Below are positions 7,068-17,400 of a stretch of DNA of 24,887 bases, in pieces (position 1 is the first letter of the stretch; the number at the start of each line of letters is the position of its first letter). The notes below the pieces were generated by a model. That model saw only the letters and a list, made by a program, of their open reading frames with translations, was not told the origin of the DNA and did not search any database. The DNA lies in IMG/VR virus record IMGVR_UViG_3300025151_000286, positions 1-24,887 of that record, one strand, 5' to 3'. The translations under genes were made by a program, and so were the position numbers. Source of the stretch: a virus.

Positions 7068-7535
7068 ATGTCACATGTTTCTGCAAGGATAGCACTTGCA
7101 GGTGAATATTTAGCTGCATCTTATTTGATGCGATTTTGCGACTCTGTAATAATTGCACCTGAAGGCCACAAATCAGATTTAATTCTTGACCATCAAGGTC
7201 AACTTTATAAAATTCAAGTAAAAACCACCAACAGCATATATAAAAAAAGAGATATTGATTATTATCGTTGGGATTTTAGATCTAACGCAGATAACAAAAG
7301 AAAAAATAAAATGCTAAGATATGGAAGTGGGCAGGTAGACATTTTTTGTTTAGTTGCTTTACCTATAGATAAGGTTTTGTTTTTATCTTTTGATGAAGTT
7401 GAAAACTCTATTGCTAAAACAATAGAAAGCCTAAAAAAAGTAGACTCTAAAGAATCATTACTTAGAAGCCTATTTAATGTAAATAAAATACCTAATTTGG
7501 AACCGTTAGATGCCATTACAGAAAACGATATTTAG
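7068..7535 (+). CDS. PD-(D/E)XK endonuclease
   Basis: This 155-residue protein has the core of a PD-(D/E)XK nuclease: GE at 12-13 in the first helix, D37 in SDLIL, and the QVK motif (Q50, V51, K52) in YKIQVKTT. That is the E-D-QxK arrangement found in resolvase-like and PDDEXK_5 enzymes. A basic segment (residues about 68-84) follows. The ribosome binding site AGGAG precedes the ATG. It sits between the endolysin and a large virion gene, an unusual place for a nuclease, and its last 26 nt overlap the next gene in another frame. Possible roles are Holliday-junction or branched-DNA processing before packaging, or a homing-type enzyme; neither can be decided here. Confidence 0.7.
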   Translation: MSHVSARIALAGEYLAASYLMRFCDSVIIAPEGHKSDLILDHQGQLYKIQVKTTNSIYKKRDIDYYRWDFRSNADNKRKNKMLRYGSGQVDIFCLVALPIDKVLFLSFDEVENSIAKTIESLKKVDSKESLLRSLFNVNKIPNLEPLDAITENDI

Positions 7536-9384
7536 ACCAGGAATTAATAGAGAAGGTACCGACTACGATAACGAGGGCGGTTGGTTTGACGTTAACTTGG
7601 TTAGATTTAGAAAGGGTAGACCTGAAAAATTTGGTGGATGGGCAAAACTTCTAACCAATACTTTTTTAGGAACTTGCCGAGCTTTGCATGCTTGGATCGC
7701 TAATTCAGGTGAAAAGTATTTAGGCCTTGGAACACATTTAAAGTATTACATACAAGAAGGTACAACCTTTAACGATATTACCCCTATTAGGCTTACAACC
7801 GCAGCAGGAGATGTAACATTTTCTGCATCAAATGGTGATGCGACAATTACTGTCGCTGATACCGCACATGGCGCAGTACAAAACGACTTTGTTACCTTTT
7901 CAGGAGCAGTCAGTTTAGGTGGTAATATTACTGCTGCAGTACTAAACCAAGAATATCAAATTGCTACGATTGTAAATGCAAACTCATATACTGTTGAGGC
8001 AAAAGATACAAGCGGTTCAACCGTAACTGCAAACGCTTCAGATACAGGAAACGGCGGTAGTTCTGTTGTTGGTGCATATCAAATCAATACAGGATTAGAT
8101 GTTTTCGTTCCTTCAACAGGTTGGGGTGTTGATTCTTGGGGTTCAGGGGCTTGGGGTTCTTCAACCTCTTTATCTGCATCAAATCAGCTTAGATTATGGA
8201 CACATGATAACTTTGGCGAAAATTTAATCATTAATCCTAGAGGTGGCGGTATTTACGAATGGATTCAAAATGACGGTCTTAATACTAGGGCTGTTGAGTT
8301 ATCAGGCAGAACAGGCGCAAACCTAGTTCCAACCGTAGGCTTACAAACAATTACATCTGAAAAAGACAGGCATCTTATTGTTCTTGGTGCTGATCCTTTA
8401 AATACAGGCGGTACGGCTAGAACAGGAACCGTAGATCCGATGTTTATTGCTTTTTCTGATCAAGAAAACGAATTAGAGTTTGAGCCTTTAATTACCAATA
8501 CTGCTGGTTCATTAAGATTATCCGCTGGCTCAGAAATTATTGGCGCTTGTAAAGCTAGACAAGAAATACTTATTTGGACTGACACATCCTTATACAGCAT
8601 GCAGTTTGTAGGACCGCCTTTCACATTTGCTGTTAACTTAATTAATCAAAATACTGGTATGATTGGTCCGAAAGCATGTGTATCGGCTCCAGGAGGTGTA
8701 TATTGGATGGATACCAATAGCTTTTACCTTTACAGCGGATCTGTAAAAGAAGTCCCTTGTAGCGTTTTAAATTACGTTTTTAGCGATTTAAATCAAGAAC
8801 AAGCATTTAAAATACATGCTTTTACCATAATGGATAAAAGCGAAGTAGGATGGTTCTATCCTTCCTCATCCTCAAATGAAGTAGACCGTTACGTAATTTA
8901 CAATTATGAAGAAGGTACTTGGATATATGGACAATTAGAGAGAACAGCTTGGTTGGATGCTGGTATTGAGTCTTACCCAAGAGCCGTTTCAAATGGTTAT
9001 CTTTATGAGCAAGAAAAAGGCTTTGATGCTGATGGATCACCTATGACTAATGTATTTATAGAAAGTTCAGATTTAGATATTGGGGATGGTGAAAGCTTTC
9101 AATTTATTAGGCGGTTAATACCTGACATAAAGTTTTTACAAGATAGTAATAATTGTTCTGTCAACTTGGTAGTTAAGACAAGAAACAATCCAGGTCAATC
9201 TTTATCTACAAGATCAACAAGTGCAATCCAAAGCGATACAGGTCAAGTAAATATAAGGGCTAGGGGAAGACAATTAGCTCTTAGAATTGAATCTGATGAT
9301 GATGCTTTAAATGATGGTAATTTAGGTATCGGATGGCGTTTAGGCGCAACCCGATTAGATATAAGACCTGATGGTAGAAGATGA
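7510..9384 (+). CDS. Large tail/head-completion structural protein
   Basis: The 624-residue protein starts MPLQKTIFRPGINREGTDY with GGWFDVNLVRFRKGRPEKFG next, an N-terminus I recall in marine phage structural proteins. A beta-rich insert at about 95-200 resembles an immunoglobulin-like or carbohydrate-binding module (SNGDATITVADTAHG). The stretch GWGVDSWGSGAWG at 204-216 echoes the N-terminus of the protein at 758-1396. The C-terminal two-thirds has repeated blades such as RHLIVLGADPLN and GVYWMDTNSFYLYSG, suggesting a beta-propeller, as in P22 gp10-type tail stabilisation proteins. That analogy is tentative. The start overlaps the nuclease gene by 26 nt. Confidence 0.65.
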   Translation: MPLQKTIFRPGINREGTDYDNEGGWFDVNLVRFRKGRPEKFGGWAKLLTNTFLGTCRALHAWIANSGEKYLGLGTHLKYYIQEGTTFNDITPIRLTTAAGDVTFSASNGDATITVADTAHGAVQNDFVTFSGAVSLGGNITAAVLNQEYQIATIVNANSYTVEAKDTSGSTVTANASDTGNGGSSVVGAYQINTGLDVFVPSTGWGVDSWGSGAWGSSTSLSASNQLRLWTHDNFGENLIINPRGGGIYEWIQNDGLNTRAVELSGRTGANLVPTVGLQTITSEKDRHLIVLGADPLNTGGTARTGTVDPMFIAFSDQENELEFEPLITNTAGSLRLSAGSEIIGACKARQEILIWTDTSLYSMQFVGPPFTFAVNLINQNTGMIGPKACVSAPGGVYWMDTNSFYLYSGSVKEVPCSVLNYVFSDLNQEQAFKIHAFTIMDKSEVGWFYPSSSSNEVDRYVIYNYEEGTWIYGQLERTAWLDAGIESYPRAVSNGYLYEQEKGFDADGSPMTNVFIESSDLDIGDGESFQFIRRLIPDIKFLQDSNNCSVNLVVKTRNNPGQSLSTRSTSAIQSDTGQVNIRARGRQLALRIESDDDALNDGNLGIGWRLGATRLDIRPDGRR

Positions 9385-9692
9385 GCAAATTACTGCCAAC
9401 TCAGCTTCCTTTAGCCCAAGGGGAGTATGTTTCTGCCGACCTTTTTAATAGACTTGTACGCATTTTAGAGATAAACTTAGGAGCAGTAGACCCCGATAAT
9501 ACTTTACAATTATCCACTACTGAACGTGATCAATTAAATTTTAATATTGGCACGCTAATATTTAACACTACAACAGAGGTGTTGCAAGTGTTTGATGGGA
9601 CTGAGTTTATTGATTTAACCACCCATAGGACATATTTAACAGGATTTTCTGCTACAAGTTCAGTTGGTTCTGTTACTGTATCAACACCATAA
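9381..9692 (+). CDS. Short fibre-like protein ending in one LTG repeat
   Basis: This 103-residue protein starts within the ATGA overlap with the previous stop. Residues of about 45-80 carry the pattern TERDQLNFNIGTLIFNTTTE then LQVFDGTEFIDL. I recall it as a frequent motif at the ends of phage and bacterial fibre-like proteins. The last 18 residues (LTGFSATSSVGSVTVSTP) match the repeat of the protein at 758-1396: 11 of 15 aligned residues equal its LTGFEATASVGSTTQ unit. It may be a minor tail component or a fragment of a longer fibre. Confidence 0.6.
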   Translation: MSKLLPTQLPLAQGEYVSADLFNRLVRILEINLGAVDPDNTLQLSTTERDQLNFNIGTLIFNTTTEVLQVFDGTEFIDLTTHRTYLTGFSATSSVGSVTVSTP

Positions 9693-9719
9693 AAGTGCTA
9701 ACATAATGGTTATATTAGT

Positions 9720-11285
9720 ATGCTAAACGAAGAACAAAAAAAACAACTATCAGGAATTGCATCATTAGGTCGTAATGAGGACACTCAGCTAGCGCATGTT
9801 GCCGTTGGCGAAATGATTGTACCTCCACAAGCAATAACTTCCACTACAAAACGCATGATTCAACAAGATATGTTGGAAGCAGGCGTGAATCCAAATAGAT
9901 ATGTTGTAGGTGGTGATATGTCAATCAATCCACAAACAGGATTACCTGAATTTTTTTTGAAGAAATTAAAAAAAGGATTATCTAAATTAAATAGAATTAG
10001 AAAAAAAGCTGTAAAAACATTAGCACCTGTTGCAGTTAATTTTATTCCAGGAATCGGACCAGTAGCTTCTGCTGCTTTAACAGCTGGAATTGGAAAGGCA
10101 ACTGGCATGAGTACAAAAGATGCTCTTCTAAGTGGAGTCGGTTCATTTTTAGGTAGTAGAGTACCAAAGGGAGGGGGTCAATCATTCTTCCAAAGAGCCA
10201 AAGAATACGTTTTGCCTGGACAAGATAAAGTTGGATTATTGGGTAATTTAAAAAAAGGGGTAGGTAGTTTCTTCACACAAGGAGGAAAATATAATCCTAT
10301 TACAGGTCAAGGGCAATCAAGATTAGGCAGAATTGAAGACTTCTTTAAAAGACGAGTTACCGAACAACTAACACCTGGATCATATCCTGAAGGGTATCAA
10401 ACTGTTTCAGGTCAAGGAATGATGTCCCCACAAGATTACCTCAATCAATTCCAAGGTGGCTCACAAATAATAAACGGCGTACAAGTTATACAAGGTAAAG
10501 ATGGTCAATACTATCCTTACGATCAAGTTAGACAACAATACGATAGCTTAGTACAACAGTCACAAGGTGGCTTTATGCCTGCCGTAACTTTGAATAGTTC
10601 TATTATTCCGTTTCCACAACAAAGACAAAACAGGCCACCACTTGAAGCGCTTAGAAGTGGTGCAGGTAGTTTCTTTGGTTTTAAGACTCCTAGGTTTATT
10701 AAGGGTATTGAAGACGCAATAAAAGGACCACAAGGTGGCGGTAGATTTTTTGGTAGAAGAACACCTAACTTTATAAGAGGTATTGAAGATAAATTAAAAG
10801 GTGGAGTTCAAGCCCTAAATCCATTCAGGACTCCTGAAGAAAGTGCAGGACCCTTAATCGATCCATCAATTGCAGCACTAGCTGTTGGCTACGGTAAGCT
10901 TGTAAAAGAAGCAGCTGAAAGACAATCAGGTGGAATGGAAGATATCAGACAATCATTAAGACCTGATCTAGCACAACCTGCTACCTTTGGGGGTGGTATG
11001 GGGTTTGATGTAGGTTTACAAAGATTTAATCAAGGTGGAGAAGTATTAGATATGAGGGACGGGGGTGAGTCCGAAGGCCCTGGAACAGGAACAAGTGATG
11101 ATATACCAGCGATGTTGAGTGATGGCGAGTTTGTTATGACTGCTAAAGCCGTACGAGGCGCTGGTGCGTTTGAAGTTGAGCCTATGGACAACGGTATTAT
11201 GTTAGTAGCTAAAGACAAAGCAAGCAGAGAGAAAGGCTCTGATAACATGATGACATTAATGAGAACATTTGAGAATTACGGATAA
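9720..11285 (+). CDS. Gly/Gln-rich virion protein, probable internal or tail protein
   Basis: This 521-residue protein begins with a helical region containing AHVAVGEMIVPP (about 26-37) and a NPQTGLPEFF segment (about 71-80). A basic segment KKLKKGLSKLNRIRKKAVK follows, then a hydrophobic segment (about 100-145). The middle is rich in Gly, Gln and Phe, with a tandem repeat at residues of about 317-361. The C-terminus has the motif DDIPAMLSDGEFVMTAKAVRG (about 461-481), which pairs with the N-terminal GEMIVPP in phage proteins of this kind as I recall them. It heads a run of four large proteins. A virion-internal or tail role is inferred from position and composition. Confidence 0.55.
   Translation: MLNEEQKKQLSGIASLGRNEDTQLAHVAVGEMIVPPQAITSTTKRMIQQDMLEAGVNPNRYVVGGDMSINPQTGLPEFFLKKLKKGLSKLNRIRKKAVKTLAPVAVNFIPGIGPVASAALTAGIGKATGMSTKDALLSGVGSFLGSRVPKGGGQSFFQRAKEYVLPGQDKVGLLGNLKKGVGSFFTQGGKYNPITGQGQSRLGRIEDFFKRRVTEQLTPGSYPEGYQTVSGQGMMSPQDYLNQFQGGSQIINGVQVIQGKDGQYYPYDQVRQQYDSLVQQSQGGFMPAVTLNSSIIPFPQQRQNRPPLEALRSGAGSFFGFKTPRFIKGIEDAIKGPQGGGRFFGRRTPNFIRGIEDKLKGGVQALNPFRTPEESAGPLIDPSIAALAVGYGKLVKEAAERQSGGMEDIRQSLRPDLAQPATFGGGMGFDVGLQRFNQGGEVLDMRDGGESEGPGTGTSDDIPAMLSDGEFVMTAKAVRGAGAFEVEPMDNGIMLVAKDKASREKGSDNMMTLMRTFENYG
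10668..10802 (+). repeat. Two-copy in-gene repeat (25-codon period)
   Basis: Unit 1 (10668-10727) reads SFFGFKTPRFIKGIEDAIKG and unit 2 (10743-10802) reads RFFGRRTPNFIRGIEDKLKG. The units are separated by five codons. Thirteen of 20 residues are identical, and the changes are conservative. Confidence 0.75.
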
Positions 11286-12277
11286 TGGCAATTTACGATC
11301 AATTAAGAGAAGCATTTTCAGGTCAATATGAAAGAGCAGCACCACAAAAACCTATCCTTATGGGTCAAAGTGGCGTTGAAACTTTAGGAGATCCAAGGCT
11401 TACTCAACTTTATTTTGGAACTGCTGGAGAACCTGGCTATCTACAACAGTTGCAAAGTGCAGCGAGAACTCTTATTGGCCAAGATGTACCTTTACAACAG
11501 ACAGCTGGGCTTTCAGGATTAGAACAATCTGCTATACAACAAGCTCAAAGCGGTATTGGTGCATATCAACCGTTTTTAACTAGACAAGAAGATTTATTAA
11601 ACGAGGCCATAACAGGTCTACGAGGTACCGCAGGCAGAGAATACGACCCACGTTTTACAAAAATGTTTATGGATCCGTACGAGTCTTCTGTCGTACAACA
11701 AACAATAGATGATGCATTACAAGCATCTGCCCAACAAGATATTATGCAAAGAGCCTCAGATATCGCTAGAGGTGGTGAATCTGCATTTGGATCAAGGGCT
11801 AGGCTTGCTGCTGGAGAAAGGCAGAGAGCACTTGGCAGAGGTCTTGCAGAAAGTATTTCAGGTATCAGATCAAGGGGCTTCGGAGAAGCTCAAAGATTGG
11901 GTTTAGGTGAGTTTGGTAGACAATTACAAACAGAAGCAAACGTTGCAAGTGGCATAGCGAATCTAGGCGGTCAGTTTGGTCAACTAGGTGGTTATGGACA
12001 ACAGCTTGGACAAGCTCAAAGACAAGAGCTTATGAATCTAGGACAGTTACCAAGAAACATACAAGAGCAACAATTCCAAAGACAGTTTGCACAACAAACA
12101 TCTCAACAGCAAAGACCATTGGGTGTGCTTTCAGGTATTGGTGGCTTGTTACCTGGCTATCGAGCAACTGCTGGTACTATAAGTTCTACTTATGGCTTAC
12201 CGAGAGATCCATTAACAGCTGGATTGCAAGGTGCAGCAGGTCTTTATGGTGGCATGTATCAAAATGTTTATGGTTAA
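11285..12277 (+). CDS. Gln/Gly-rich helical virion protein, probable ejection protein
   Basis: The 330-residue protein is almost entirely amphipathic helix and glutamine-rich loops (for example LGQAQRQELMNLGQLPRNIQ). It has an SRARLAAGERQRALGRGLAE helix near 170-190 and a glycine-rich tail. Start and stop overlap with the previous gene (TAATG at 11282-11287). This composition, with neighbours of similar type, is typical of podovirus internal proteins that leave the capsid with the DNA. No enzymatic motif is visible. The arrangement of three or four consecutive proteins resembles internal virion sets such as T7 gp14-16 or P22 gp7/gp20/gp16 in organisation only. Confidence 0.5.
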   Translation: MAIYDQLREAFSGQYERAAPQKPILMGQSGVETLGDPRLTQLYFGTAGEPGYLQQLQSAARTLIGQDVPLQQTAGLSGLEQSAIQQAQSGIGAYQPFLTRQEDLLNEAITGLRGTAGREYDPRFTKMFMDPYESSVVQQTIDDALQASAQQDIMQRASDIARGGESAFGSRARLAAGERQRALGRGLAESISGIRSRGFGEAQRLGLGEFGRQLQTEANVASGIANLGGQFGQLGGYGQQLGQAQRQELMNLGQLPRNIQEQQFQRQFAQQTSQQQRPLGVLSGIGGLLPGYRATAGTISSTYGLPRDPLTAGLQGAAGLYGGMYQNVYG

Positions 12278-12281
12278 GGAG
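12276..12281 (+). promoter_or_regulatory. Ribosome binding site deciding a GTG start
   Basis: AAGGAG lies 5 nt before GTG at 12287, overlapping the stop of the upstream gene. The next in-frame ATG, seven codons later, has no such site, so GTG is chosen. Confidence 0.75.
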
Positions 12282-12286
12282 TCAAA

Positions 12287-14443
12287 GTGAATGTACTTGA
12301 AAGAAAAATGTTCGTTCAAAAATTCCAAGCAGGTGGAGATGCTAGACTTCCTATAACCGTTATTATTGAGGAAAGAAAAAAAAGAGGCTTACCTGTAAGC
12401 TTGAATGATCCTGAAGTAGTTGCACAAGCAGAAGCCTTACAAAAAGGTTTACCTGTATCTGAGATATTTCAAGATCAACCTTTTGATATAAGGTATCAAG
12501 CAAATGTTCAAAGCATGATTGATCGAGGTGTTCCTGCCCAAGAAATACAAGCTCAGTTTGCACAAATGGGATTACCAATAAGCTTATATCAAATACAACA
12601 AATGGGTGGTGTAAGTGCACCAACAGTTACGCAACCTCCTTCCGTTCAAGATTTTAGTGAAGAAATTACCCAAGTATCAACACCTGTTAGACAGAAACCA
12701 CAAATCGGACCGAATCAGATTATGGTTAAAGGAAACCTTTATGACTTACCACCCGATATAGTAGAGCAACTAGATAAAGGTGTTTTAGGTGGTATGGATG
12801 TTTATCCTTTGTTAAATCTAGGATATACAGATGATTCCTCTGTCGTTCTAGGCTCTAATATTGATCAAATTTTTGTAGATTATGCAAAAGGTGATGAACC
12901 GTTTGGAGATTTAGGGCAATCTGATGAAGCTTTTAGAGCTAGACTTGGATATGGCAAAGGAACGCCTGAATTTGGTACAGGAACAGCAGTAGTTCCCGAA
13001 GACTTTGGCTCGGTTGCCCAATTAATTGGTTTAAAAGGTTTAGACTTAGCAAAAGGACTTGTAAAAAATATTGAAGCTCAACGTAGATATTTTGGTGGTG
13101 CTACAGCTAGGGATGAATTCTTAAAAAACCCAGTCATACGTGGCATTAATTTAGATGAAGGTTTTGATTTGGATGATCTGGCAGAAAAAAGATTAACCAA
13201 TATACCTGGAGTTTCTCTAGTAAAAACTTCAGAAGAAATGACAGCACCATCTGATGATATAGATCAAAGCTTAGAAGAATTAAGAGTATCTACCGCCGAA
13301 CAAGCAGATATACCTGAAACAATCGTAACGGCCAAAAGAATTGATGAAGAAGGAACACCTGCTGAGATATCTGTTGATATGCCAACAGATCCTACAAAAG
13401 TAACACAAGAACAAATAGATACTGATGAATATGGTGAAGTAGTTGATTTTAATATTGAAGAGGGAGGAAGAGATGTTGGCACAAGAGATCCCCAAGAAAT
13501 AGCGGGGATTATCAACGAAGAAGGCAAGCAAAAAGAATTTAAAAAAGAAACAGAAAAGAAAAAAGAAAAGGAAGAAGTAGCAAGACCTAGAATGTCAGGT
13601 TTAGGTTTAGCAAGATTTTTAAGCTCATTAGGAGCTCAATCAAAAGCACAAAACCTATCAGACTTGTTAAGTGAGGGTGCTGCAACTTTTGCAGGACTAG
13701 AGTTAGCTCAAGCTGAAAAAGAAAGATCAGAACAACAAACTTTCTTGAATAAGTTAAGAGAACTACAAATGGAAGCAGCATTAGATTCATCTACAGGCAT
13801 GTTAGAGCCTACTTTATTAAAAGAAATGAATAAAACACGTGCTGAAGTTAATACTACTATTAAAGAGTATGAAGGCGGTCAAAGTGCTATTGATATGATG
13901 AATTCAGCCATACAGTTATTTAATCAAGCAGCTGCCGAAGGAAAAAATGTTACAGGCTTGCCTGGACAATTTTCTATTTTTGTTGATAAATTTAACGCTT
14001 TCTTTGGAATTGATGCGCCAACCTCAACTGCAGGAAAAATACAAAACTTTATTGATATTGTAAAACAGAAAAATATTAAAGATATTTTACAAGAATCAGG
14101 TAAAACAATTTCTAATGTAGATAGAGATATTTTAGACAGAATCTTTGGTGGGCTTGATTTCACTACAAAACCTGATTTAGTTTTGAAAAAACTACAAGAA
14201 TCAAGAAGTCAGTTAATAAACTCTAATATGGCAAAACAAAGGAGCCTTAATCAGAACATAGATTTCTTGCGTTCAAGAGAATTCTTAGGAAGAGGGTTAC
14301 AAAATTTTGATTATGAACAATCTTTGGTTGAGAAGATATTAGCTGCCGATCCGTCAAAAATTGATGAAACAATTTTTAAAAATGTTACTACATCTAGCAG
14401 ACCTTCAGAAGTATATGACTTATCAGGTAATTTAAAAGGCTAA
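12287..14443 (+). CDS. Large helical virion protein, probable internal/ejection protein
   Basis: This 718-residue protein starts at GTG, supported by AAGGAG five bases upstream. The first 110 residues contain two similar helix-loop segments with GLPVS (in RGLPVSLNDPEVV and KGLPVSEIFQDQ) and a third variant GLPISLYQIQQ. That suggests a small repeated helical module. An acidic linker (about 335-405) and a highly charged KKETEKKKEKEE stretch (about 415-430) follow. The C-terminal half is long amphipathic helices rich in Gln and Lys, including a segment NISNVDRDILDRIFGG-like near 610. No catalytic motif was found. It overlaps the following gene at TAATG. An injected internal virion role is inferred. 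Confidence 0.5.
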   Translation: MNVLERKMFVQKFQAGGDARLPITVIIEERKKRGLPVSLNDPEVVAQAEALQKGLPVSEIFQDQPFDIRYQANVQSMIDRGVPAQEIQAQFAQMGLPISLYQIQQMGGVSAPTVTQPPSVQDFSEEITQVSTPVRQKPQIGPNQIMVKGNLYDLPPDIVEQLDKGVLGGMDVYPLLNLGYTDDSSVVLGSNIDQIFVDYAKGDEPFGDLGQSDEAFRARLGYGKGTPEFGTGTAVVPEDFGSVAQLIGLKGLDLAKGLVKNIEAQRRYFGGATARDEFLKNPVIRGINLDEGFDLDDLAEKRLTNIPGVSLVKTSEEMTAPSDDIDQSLEELRVSTAEQADIPETIVTAKRIDEEGTPAEISVDMPTDPTKVTQEQIDTDEYGEVVDFNIEEGGRDVGTRDPQEIAGIINEEGKQKEFKKETEKKKEKEEVARPRMSGLGLARFLSSLGAQSKAQNLSDLLSEGAATFAGLELAQAEKERSEQQTFLNKLRELQMEAALDSSTGMLEPTLLKEMNKTRAEVNTTIKEYEGGQSAIDMMNSAIQLFNQAAAEGKNVTGLPGQFSIFVDKFNAFFGIDAPTSTAGKIQNFIDIVKQKNIKDILQESGKTISNVDRDILDRIFGGLDFTTKPDLVLKKLQESRSQLINSNMAKQRSLNQNIDFLRSREFLGRGLQNFDYEQSLVEKILAADPSKIDETIFKNVTTSSRPSEVYDLSGNLKG

Positions 14444-17400
14444 TGAGAGATTTTACTTTTGAAATAACTCCAGGTAATTTTATTACCAAAGAAGCTAATA
14501 CAGTTGATGAGGCTTTGAAATTAGTGAAAGCTGATTTAGCTATTAAGGCTAGCCTTCCTGAGTTAGATAACATTCTATTTGATTATGAGTCTGGTGTACC
14601 AAATATAAAAGGTATTAGGACTAAACTTGGTAGAGTAGAAGTTGGTCCGAAGATGATTGAGGAGCAAGATTCAGTATTAGAAAATATTGTAGGCTCAAAA
14701 GGATTTGCTAGAAACAGCAAAGGTCAATTAGCAATAACCCCTGAAGGTATGGAGAACCTTGGCCTTACATACAAAACAAGAACACTATCTGACGGTTCAA
14801 CATTAAATCTAAATACTATTATTGATGAAAGAAAACTTGATTTAGGTGGTGGTGACTTAGCAGATTTATCAGGTGCTATCGGACCAGTATTAGGTTCTGT
14901 TATAGCCTTGGCACCACAAAGACAAGTACTTGGCCGTTTATTTAATTTTTTTGCAAAACGACCACGTTTAGAAAGAGTTTCAACCGCTGGTATAGGTTCT
15001 GTTGCAGGTGAGTCTGTAGAAGAACTTATGGACTTTCAAGAAGGTTTTAATTTAAAAGATAGGTCAGAACAACAAGCTAACCTTATTTACGAAGGGGCTC
15101 TTGGTGCTGCAGGACAAGGTGTTGGTGAGCTTATAGGGACTGGTTTTAATTTATTGCTTGGTAAAAACGTACCAACCGATCAGCAAAGATTGATGTATCA
15201 AATCGCTAGAAAAAGATCTGTAGCAGATATCAAGAAGCTTGATGAAAGTCTAGGCCGAGAAGCAAGTGAGAGAGAAATTAAAAGAGCAATAAAAGACGGT
15301 AAAGTAAAACTCCAGTCTGTTGGAGCGGCCGTATCACAACAAACATTAGGAAGATCGTTGGTTGGTAGATCACAAGCTGTTGCAGAACAGGTTTTAGGCT
15401 CAACCAGGGAAAAAAATCTAGCAGCGTATATGTTTGATGAATTAGACGATACTCTCAAAAACATTAATGCTGAACGTGCATCACTTATCTCATATATTGA
15501 TGAAAGCACAAAAGGTAGCTTAGATGAACAAGTGCAAGCAAGACTTAATACTCTGATTTCTAGAGAACAAGACGTAACAAACCAACTACAAAAACTTTTT
15601 GAAAATATTGGAGAAGATATTATTGATGTTGGTCTTTACAATCAAACTCTTGGCAGAGAACAAATTGGAGCAGTAATAAAGAAAACAGTACAGGACGCTT
15701 ACGACGCAGTTACAAAAGAAGGTGGTGTCCAATACAACCTTGTCGATAAAATGTTCGATCAGTTAGGTCAACCTGTTAAAAATGTAATCACAGATAGAAT
15801 TCGTTACATAAGAATTCCTGAAATGGAACAAATGATCAAACAATATAAAGATAGTAGTGATCTTTGGGATGCAAATTTAGGTACAGAAGATGTTGGTAAT
15901 ATTGTTCAAACTATTGAAAGAGCTCTAAGCAGGATGAAAAAAAGAGCAGATGGAGGAGGTGACATTACTCTTACCCAAATAAGAAATGATATATCCGAAC
16001 TAAAAGATTTAGAAAGTAGTATTGTTATGAGGGGATATAAGAGTAAGTTTCTAAGTGATATTATAAACAAATTTGATAATGGTCATTTACCTCCAAAGTT
16101 TAGGGATAGCATACTAACTGATTTTGAAAATGAAAAAATATTCATGCGTAAATTTGATGCTAATGGAAATCCTTTGTTTCCAGAAGGCAGACAACCTATG
16201 TTACGGAAAGATGAACAAAAGAAAATAGTAGATGCTGTAAATAATTTAAGAAGAACTAATGCAGCTTACAGAGATAGGATTGAAGTCTTTGATAGCATCA
16301 AAATGAAAAAAATTATTGCAGATGCTAGAAAAGTAAAAGGTTTTGACGAATATCAAGTATTTGATGAAGTCGTGAAAAGGGGGTCTGATAAGGATTTAGG
16401 TTTATTATTTAGATCATTAGATGAATACGATAACTACTTAAATAAAATAGGTAAAAGCTCAGAAGCAACTACTGCTAACGATTTAAGAATAAGCTTACAA
16501 AGAAAACTTTTCCAAGATGCATTTAGGGAAGCAACAGAGAGCGGTACCGCACCGATTAACTTTACCGAGTTTGCTAAATATATAAATAGATTCAAGGGAC
16601 AATATCCTGAAAAACTTAATATACTTTTTAATGGCAAAGGCGAGCAAGTAGTTGAAATTGTAAATCAAATTAATAAGTTAAATCCCAGGTTAAAACCACA
16701 AGAAATACGATCCTTGGTTAATAGCATTACGAGAACTGAAAAAGGTCTGTTTAGATCTGATGCGGGTATGAAGTTTTTGGATGAGTTAGAAAATTTAGCT
16801 GAAGCATCGGCCGCAAGACTTAGATTCCAACAAAACTCTGTTATATCTAATTTGCCAGATATTGGTGTTGAAGAAGCTGTTACTAAATTATTTAGACCTA
16901 ACAGTCAAACGAATATAGACATCTTAAAGAAAACCGTATCCCCCGAAGTCTTTGGTCAAATTCAAAAAGCAAGTATGAACAAGCTTTTGAAAAAGTCTAT
17001 TGATATAAACGGTAAAGGCAAAATAAACGATATCTTCAAACCCATGAATCTAAAGAATGCACTAGATAGTTATGGTGATGAAACTTTAGATGCTATGTTT
17101 GGCGCAGAAACACGTAAAGGTTTACGCCAACTTCAAAACACAATCGATATTGCAACGGCTGGTGAAGTAGGACGTGGTGGGGCAGCAGGTACTTTGGTCG
17201 CTGCTGGTATCGCTGTAAACGCTTTAAATATTGGTATGTTGCCTACGATTGCTGGTTTAGCAATTATGAGAAATGTATTTAGTAGACCTACGGTTTTAAG
17301 ATTTATGACTAAAACTGACAAAGGGTCGATCATGAGGACAATAGAGGCTTTTGAAAGAGCAGCAAGACAAGAGGGCGTAAGATTGATTGCTAGCTCGTAT

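Noticed and set aside
13264-13527. Two overlapping minus-strand frames opposite the 718-residue virion gene
   Set aside because: They are serine/valine/isoleucine-rich antisense of an acidic linker region, with no start signals and no domain features.
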